DNA from: Dolomedes plantarius
Taxonomy: Eukaryota > Arthropoda > Arachnida > Araneae > Dolomedidae
Direction of reading: 5' to 3'
Assembly (NCBI GenBank): GCA_907164885.2
Contig: OU015492.1
Coordinates: forward strand, 203,986,297 to 204,050,296
Length of the DNA: 64,000 nt
Below the pieces are notes generated by a model. That model did not search any database. It had not been told where the DNA came from and saw only the letters and a list, made by a program, of their open reading frames with translations. Below, in pieces: positions 58,125-64,000 of the stretch. The position numbers and the translations under genes were made by a program. Each line of letters opens with the position of its first letter. Positions within the stretch are counted from its first letter, which is position 1.

Positions 58125-58275
58125 CTGTCAGTGTTAGCGTAGCCTTACTCGTAATGAAATATATTTAACCAATTACAAACCTCCAAACGATTAGCAACGA
58201 AATTGTTAAGGTATGTGATTGGTTTAAAATATGTCAATACAAGTAATGCTAGCGCTGATTCTGTTCTCTGAGCCT
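58125..58275. mobile_element. Foldback MITE related to family F (copy 3, diverged arms)
   Basis: The inverted arms (AGAATCTGTCAGTGTTAGCG, TTACTCGTAATGAAATAT...) surround a centre AACCAATTACAAACCTCCAA, ACGATTAGCAACGAAATTGT that matches the centre of copy 2. The outer arms differ from copies 1 and 2. Confidence 0.65.
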
Positions 58276-58439
58276 TGTATAAAAATTTAGAATGATAACC
58301 TTAGCAGAATTTCGTAACGGTTTTCCAGCTTTATTTGGCCGAAAAGTATAAACAAACGAATTTGAACAAGACGCCATAATGAAAATAACTGAAGGAACAA
58401 CAAAAGGGTTTATATGACAGAAATGAATCGGGAGTATAT

Positions 58440-59400
58440 TGTCTACATCCCGTTAACAGACCTGACACCAGTTTTAGGGTTGCTATCTCGAGGAGGTCGA
58501 TTCTCAGAATGAGAGGTAGGGGATAATCAACATACGAGAAGTATTTATCTCTCTTTTGGTATTAAGAAAATTATGAAGGTTTTAAATATTTAGGCTTTAA
58601 GAAAATAATCACATGTTTTGATTTTTATTTTCATGTAATCAACGTATTTTGAAACTTTTAACCATGCATCGTTCTACTTACTATATATGGTTCTTTTTCT
58701 TATTTACCCTGTGAATCCTCTAACTGTCCAGGCACACTATAAAGTAATAGGCATAAATATAAATAATTCCTTTATTTTCTACGTAGAGGTAGACTAACAT
58801 AGACCGACTTGGGGCTTCAAATAATAATACAACAGTACCGCAACTTGCGGTACTAAGAAACTGAACTTTAAAGTCGTAACGAACCCTTTCAGGCAGAATA
58901 TACGTTCACTAACAATACTCGTAACCATCGGGCATTGAAATAACTATCGAACTCGTGCAGCCACCTAGGCTAAATACTAATACGTGCTCTATCAGTTAAA
59001 TACCGCTATCACCTTCAATCTAACTTTTCTCGACTCTTTCGTATCTCTACTAATAGCGTAACGCACTACCGTACAAATCTCCACTCCCTTCTTGGGCTCT
59101 TGCCAACTCAGCGTGTGTCACTTAAATAGACCAGACACCTGCTCTGAACTCACTTCGACTGGCCTGCACTGCGCAGCTACCAGAAATTTGCATCTGAGCA
59201 ACACGCGAACCCTACAACTATTTCCCGAAGTAATGTGAAGGAGTTTCAGAAATCCTCAATAAAATTTAGAGTCCTGTTTACTTTTATAAATACGGGATCA
59301 TAGAAAAATTTATTATTATAGATGCAGATTTCTGGGTATTTGGGTTTTTGAAATTGTTAGTTTTTTCTGAAAGCCAGCAGCCCTATCTTTCGTAGAGAGG
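58440..59400 (-). repeat. Dispersed repeat D2, copy 2, carrying an LTR insertion
   Basis: The reverse complement matches 28785-29200 on both sides of a ~507-bp insertion. Flank blocks are ATACGTTGATTACATGAAAA and CTTAAAGCCTAAATA (right side of copy 1) and CCCAAATACCCAGAAATCTG (left side of copy 1). Confidence 0.65.
58710..59216 (-). mobile_element. Solo LTR inserted in repeat D2
   Basis: On the minus strand it starts TGTAGGGTTCGCGTGTTG and ends GTTAGAGGATTCACA. A TATA-like CTATTTAAGTGAC is followed about 330 nt later by GAAAATAAAGG, a poly(A) signal. Copy 1 of the repeat at 28.9 kb supplies the empty site. The flanks TTTACCC and TATTTCCC may be a degraded target duplication. No internal retrotransposon sequence accompanies it. 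Confidence 0.65.
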
Positions 59401-62156
59401 AATTTTAGAATTTTTATGGGATTCAGAATTATTAAGATGGAAGAATGCTTCCATTTCTTCAACCAGAATATTGAGATATACCTATGCATGATTTACACAC
59501 TTCGTTTAGTCGTTATTCTGAATAATTTTTACTTTTGTTTACGCAATTTTCTTTTAGACATTTAAAAAAAATTCCTAATCAAATAGGTCCAATCGGCTTA
59601 AAACCGGTTCTGCCCTTTAAAGTGTTCTGTTGACTGTACTAATGACCTCTTCCAATGAAAAATCGCATGCATTTAATTTTTTCAACACTTTATAAAAATT
59701 TCCCATTTTTCGCAATTTATCTAGGGGAATATTTCGCCAAGCTCTAATTTCATCCTTAGTGAAATATCTTCTCATAACTTGTTTTTTCTTAGCCATATTT
59801 TTTCCCAGTTTTAAAATTAAATGAAAGCGTGAAAGATTTTTTGCTTAGTTGCAAGTTTATTACTTGGAAAATAGACATAAGAAATCAGCGTTTAAACTTT
59901 TCAGATTGTACATCAAATCACGGCAGTCAATATTCCAATAGGTATAGTGTTGAAAATTTCCTTTCTATTGTTAACTGCAAATGTGTATTTCTCCCCACTT
60001 GTCTCTTGTAAACAATGCCTTTTCTTAGGGTAAACCATTACCCATCGGCAGGAAGTAATACCTGTTCGACTCTTCCTTGATGCCAATACCATTATTTGGC
60101 GAAAAGTGGGGGATGTTTGGTGACAACCTCACTTTCTACCCCTCGTGAAAAAAGAACTGCTCCCCCCCCCCCGAGTTGCCACTTTCTGAGAGATTTTCTC
60201 TTCGGGGGAGACCTGGGGTTACCAAAAATTCACATCCACATTGAACGCCAGACACCCCCGCCAAGGAAACGAAGCCTTGTGAATGGTCAGATTATTCTAT
60301 GACGTTACATTCTCTCTCGCATGCTGTATTGCGCATTATTTACTAAATACATGAAACACCACATTTTTGTTGCTCAAATATGTCTACGCTTTATGTTAAA
60401 TCATTATTTTAATTATTTATGTCTGAAATGTACCTTTTATCAACTCTGTTATTAGGAAAAAGTGCGAACTATATCGCAATGGCGGAATCATACCGCTCTA
60501 GCGTTTTGCCTGAGTTCAGGTTAGGTATTCCCCGAGTATAGTTTTCGTGTTACTTCGTTTCATGGTTAGTACGTCCCTAGCATAATCTGTATTTATGTAC
60601 AACATTTTGCTATATCTCTGGAAATTAATTAGGAAGACACCATATACAAAACTTCAGTCTACTTTAGTCCTTTTTACAAAAAAATAAGTACACATAAAAT
60701 TATTTTAAATTATAGACAGTGTAGATAAATTACTGCATATATAGCACATATAGTTCTTTGTAGAATAAAATTCAAGGGTGCTTTCCCTTATTTTGAATCC
60801 TGATTCAGAAATTAGTCTCCTTCTGACTTAGTAACAGGTTATTGAAGGTTACAACTGCTGTAATTCAAACGCTTCTAAGCATCCACTCATCCTAATCTTT
60901 CCCGCAACAGAAATGTCTGTGTTGTAATAACTGTTACAGTATTTCAGTATTCACATTTATATTATTGACATGATATATTCGTATTACTGACATGATATAT
61001 TTATATTACTCATAAATAGTAATACAAACTGTCACATGAGTATGACAATGACATCCTTAAAGATGATGTATGTTTACCCACTCACTCTCTCTCTCTCTAT
61101 TTAAGTAACAAAATTAACTATTTTTCACTGAAATACAAGCGTGAATTATTGTTTCCGAGGAGAAAAGAAATTCCACTGTCGGTTACCATGGTAACTATAA
61201 GCTTTAGGTCACTCCAAGTGACAACAGGAAATGACGCTAAACTTAAGAATTCGATTTGTCTACAGGAAGTAGAAATTCAGTTTTGTTTTTCTTCGTGTGA
61301 ATGCAAAATAAATGAAATGAGTGATCATTTTATGTATCACGGCTATTAAATATGAAAATATATAGCATTTTAGCAGAAAAAAGTCCGAAATCGTGCTTAA
61401 ATATTTTAGCCACCTGTTGTTCTTATTCTATGGTCTTTGTGAAAAAGAAATCGAATTTGAAAAATTAGAGTTTGTAAAAATTGAAAAAAAATTTCATATT
61501 TTTGAAGACTTTACCAGGATTGTTTCGAAAGAGTTACTTTCTGGCTTGATGGACCAGCATCATATTACTATCTGGTTGACATATTCCTAGATAATCTTCT
61601 TAGGAGATTTGTACTTCAAACATATTCTTAAGTTTCTTTGTATAGAGACTGATTTTCCAATGAGGTCTCAAAGGGAGATGATCTGGCTGTCTATCCAATA
61701 TCGAAGAGGTCACCGTGAGGATAGTTTCTGACATTCATTCAATTAACCTTCTTGTCATTCTTAAGGACATTCGCTGATTGTTAAACAATTCGGCTTGATG
61801 TTACGATGGAAGATTCTGGGAACTTTGATGATGATGACTCTCTAGACCGACCGCACGCCTCCTCCCCTGCTACCGGGTTAGTTGAAATAAAGGCAGAGTA
61901 ACATCATGCCAAAAGTATAGCTTTATGATATCGTTAGATTATGGTTACATTATGGTAGATTATGGTATATTATGGTTAGATTATGGTATTACTCAAAAGG
62001 GTCTCGGCTGACTCCTCTCGTTGATTGTGTTGTACTTTGACTCTCTCACCAATCTATGTTCTTATCGAAAGTGCTCTGACTTCGGGATTTTAGGTAGTAG
62101 CTCTCAGAATTTACTAACTAAAGGGTGTTTTTTTTCTTTTGTTCACGTTATTTGCA
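59401..62156. other. Long stretch without recognised genes
   Basis: Open frames of 60-68 codons at 59829, 60096, 61149, 61393 and 62021 show no recognised domain. A run of C at 60163-60172 and a GATTATGG-type short tandem repeat at 61935-61987 (TTATGGTxxATTATGG) are the only features. Confidence 0.45.
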
Positions 62157-62160
62157 TTAA

Positions 62161-62403
62161 CCTTTCGAGGTGCGCCGTTTACACAGTGCAAACGCCTAAA
62201 TCTAGTCTTTTTTCACTTTCATTCAATGCATTCTAGTTAAATGAGTAAAAAAATGGTTAGTATTGCCATCTGTTATCAGTTTAAAGAAAGGAAATCATTT
62301 TGCAACCTTTCATTTGAAAAAAATTCAAGATTATTTAGTTTAAAAAAATCAAGAAAAAAAATCTGCACCGTGCAAACGGTGCAGGTTGTTGTCCTTGAAA
62401 GGG
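62161..62403. mobile_element. PB-4: short TTAA-flanked piggyBac-like MITE
   Basis: TTAA at 62157-62160 and 62404-62407. The ends are CCTTTCGAGG at the left and, reverse-complemented, CCCTTTCAAGG at the right. Subterminal GTTTACACAGTGCAAACG at the left and the palindrome TGCACCGTGCAAACGGTGCA at the right share a GTGCAAACG core. The 243-bp interior is non-coding. Confidence 0.7.
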
Positions 62404-62407
62404 TTAA

Positions 62408-62856
62408 AGCCTTAAGTCTTTTTTCATCCCTGTAGCCGTCCCCTATAATTTCCTTACTTTTCCAGGTTTCTTGTTCATCGTTGTGTTCCGCGTCTGTTGC
62501 TGCAGAGTTAGAGTGAGGCTAATGAAATGTAATCTTCTAAGCAGATTAATAGCCCTTCTTGGGTCTTTAAGCGTCATTTCCTGTTGTATTTAACCTTATT
62601 TTTGCAATTTCCTAGATAGTTTTCTTCATAGTTACAGCATTACGCCTTACATGAAATTTATCTGGGTCTGTTTTGCTGACACTTAGCTAGAGTTCCCTGT
62701 CTCTTTATTTCTGCATTTAAGCAATCCGCTTGGACTTTTCCATGTAGCCAAACTTATATTGTCTGTCAGAATAAAAGAGGCGCATGGTTTTAAAACTCGC
62801 ATTACTTGTTAAATCAAAAAATACTAAGGCGCAGATAACATCACTTATCCTGAATA
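62408..62856. other. No gene recognised
   Basis: Moderately AT-rich, featureless. Confidence 0.4.
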
Positions 62857-62891
62857 TATATATATATATATATATATCACTGCACCTAAGA

Positions 62892-62975
<84 letters not shown>
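62857..62975. repeat. (TA)n microsatellite flanked by a 15-bp direct repeat
   Basis: ATATCACTGCACCTAA occurs at about 62874-62889 and again at 62971-62986, on either side of the main TA tract; another short TA stretch precedes the first copy. The 141-codon minus-strand frame across it is an artefact. Confidence 0.9.
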
Positions 62976-62977
<2 letters not shown>

Positions 62978-62987
62978 TGCACCTAAA

Positions 62988-63592
62988 CGGATGCCGCTTC
63001 TCGAGTGAGGGAAAATAACTAATGTTTTTCCTAGACTGCCCTCTACAGCTCTAGGGTTTGAATTATCTTTTGAAGTGCTAGATTTCACATGATGTAACAA
63101 AAGGAGAAATCTCTGCCGCTCCGCGAAGATTGGATTTCCCATGAGCCCTTGACTTGAAATTTCGAAATGGGATGTTTTATGGCCTGAAAAAATGTGACTA
63201 ATTCTTTTCCTGGAGTATGTCCTGAGCCCTCAAACCCGAGCTAACCATCCTATAACATAAACGCTAGGAAGCAGATAACGGTATCTCTCTTAAAAAGCCT
63301 ACCCCTAACGAAGATAGGCTCAACTACTGGGTGAGAAATTCCTCTTTTGGGCTGAAAATTATTTTGGACTTAAAAAAATCGGCTAAGGCTGTCTACGGAG
63401 AATTACCCACGACTCCAGGTCCCGAATTATCCGTTAAACCAAAAAATGCTGCTCCGCATTTGACGTCACCTCCTTTAAAGCACGTATGATGTAGAAAAAA
63501 TGCCTCAATGTATTGAACCTAAAAATTTCCGCATATTATAAACAGCCAGTGCAGAAGATGAATTCATTTAAATAGGCACGTTATCGATATAT
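62988..63592. other. No gene recognised
   Basis: Contains two loosely similar segments (AGCTCTAGGGTTTGAATTAT at 63047 and ACTCCAGGTCCCGAATTATC at 63412), perhaps an old duplicated repeat. Confidence 0.4.
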
Positions 63593-63594
63593 TA

Positions 63595-64000
63595 CACTGA
63601 AGCTCTAGAAAAACTTGGATATCTGTCTAATACTTGGTAAGTACACTTCTGGATCGTAGAACTGAACTGCAGAAACACGACGGGACATGGACTCTACGAG
63701 CTCTCTAAGGAAGACAATGGACACCATGCCTCATGAATAGGGGTCCACAATTTTGTAATATTCTTAGATGGTGGATCTTTCCTTTTAACGGAACATTTCA
63801 TGGCATCACAGATAAGTTCAATTACGTTGAGATACGGTTTACAATGGGGATATTTCATGTTCCAAAACTCAGATGAAAGCTTCTCAAATCATAACTTGGT
63901 GGCTATGGATGAGTATGATGGCACATTCTCTTGTTGGAGGACACCCAAACCCATTAGAGAGAATGCATGGCATGAATGGATGTAACAAAACTGAAAGGAT
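63595..64000 (-). mobile_element. Tc1-like element C, left end, runs off the window
   Basis: TA (63593-63594) followed by CACTGAAGCTCTAGAAAAAC, related to the TIR of element B (CACTGAAGAGCCAGTAAAAC). Coding remnants lie on the minus strand, as in element B. Confidence 0.75.
63640..63990 (-). pseudogene. Tc1-like transposase C-terminal part, frameshifted
   Basis: The minus strand reads, across frames: SLMGLGVLQQENVPSYSS (the QxDNAP motif with Asp changed to Glu), then PHCKPYLNVIELICDAMKCS and VKRKDPPSKNITKLWTPIHE, then RELVESMSRRVSAV. These match the order in Tc1-like enzymes: second catalytic acidic residue, PxSPDLNxIE with the final Glu (here PYLNVIE), then the LVESMPRRVAAV block. At least two frameshifts are present. 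The rest of the protein lies beyond the window. Confidence 0.75.

Overview
The window is AT-rich eukaryotic DNA, almost certainly from an animal and most likely an arthropod (an arachnid would fit, but the sequence does not prove it). The evidence is the mix of repeats: Tc1, mariner, a VISITOR-like mariner branch, pogo/Tigger, piggyBac, hAT and Helitron elements, solo LTRs, tRNA-derived modules, and many long (TA)n tracts. I found no intact gene of any kind and no convincing host exon in 64 kb. Every coding trace I can identify is a broken transposase, and most long open frames are TA/CA microsatellite or minisatellite translations. It reads as an intergenic or large-intron repeat landscape.

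Layout. 1-9.4 kb: a decayed piggyBac transposase, then Helitron material of two families. Helitron-1 has a TCTATATATATAAAAC start, a GTCA-rich subterminus and a CAGCTAG end. Helitron-2 starts TCTAATATATAAAAATG and carries a tRNA-like box A/box B module. Between them lie a TTAA-flanked MITE (3.7-4.3 kb) and a ~227-bp tandem repeat (4.6-5.4 kb). 9.5-10.1 kb: a hAT-type MITE with a perfect 8-bp target duplication and an internal ~50-bp tandem array. 12.8-14.6 kb: a Tc1 element whose transposase is split by a palindromic TTAA-flanked element with a (TA)n core. 14.8-15.6 kb: a pogo-like MITE copy. 17.2-17.8 kb: a TIR element. 19.2-20.5 kb: a near full-length mariner with a frameshifted transposase. 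24.6-25.8 kb: a second Tc1-like element. 26.3-28.1 kb: a VISITOR-like copy split by an insertion. 29.6-32.1 kb: two LTRs.

33.4-38.9 kb is a 5.4-kb minisatellite of ~140-bp units with higher-order organisation, preceded by a Helitron-like 5' sequence. 39.8-42.0 kb: a Helitron-1 copy interrupted by a VISITOR-like element. 44.9-46.5 kb: a pogo/Tigger element with a decayed transposase C-terminus. 47.7-48.4 and 57.1-57.9 kb: two end-to-end Helitron-1 copies. 49.3-50.2 and 52.8-52.9 kb: two pogo-like MITEs. 54.3-55.4 kb: a VISITOR-like deletion derivative with ~185-bp TIRs. 56.4-58.3 kb: three foldback MITEs. 58.4-59.4 kb: a dispersed repeat hit by a solo LTR. 62.2 kb: another TTAA MITE. 63.6 kb to the end: a third Tc1-like element running off the window.

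The strongest biological signals are: (i) a piggyBac-like palindromic element whose arms always abut (TA)n, present as one complete nested copy and two half-copies, suggesting a transposon that disperses microsatellites; (ii) a Helitron family carrying a tRNA-like Pol III module whose boxes and flanks are shared while the sequence between the boxes is not; (iii) the 140-bp array with a probable 7-unit higher-order repeat. All comparisons were made by eye within this window; no database search was run.
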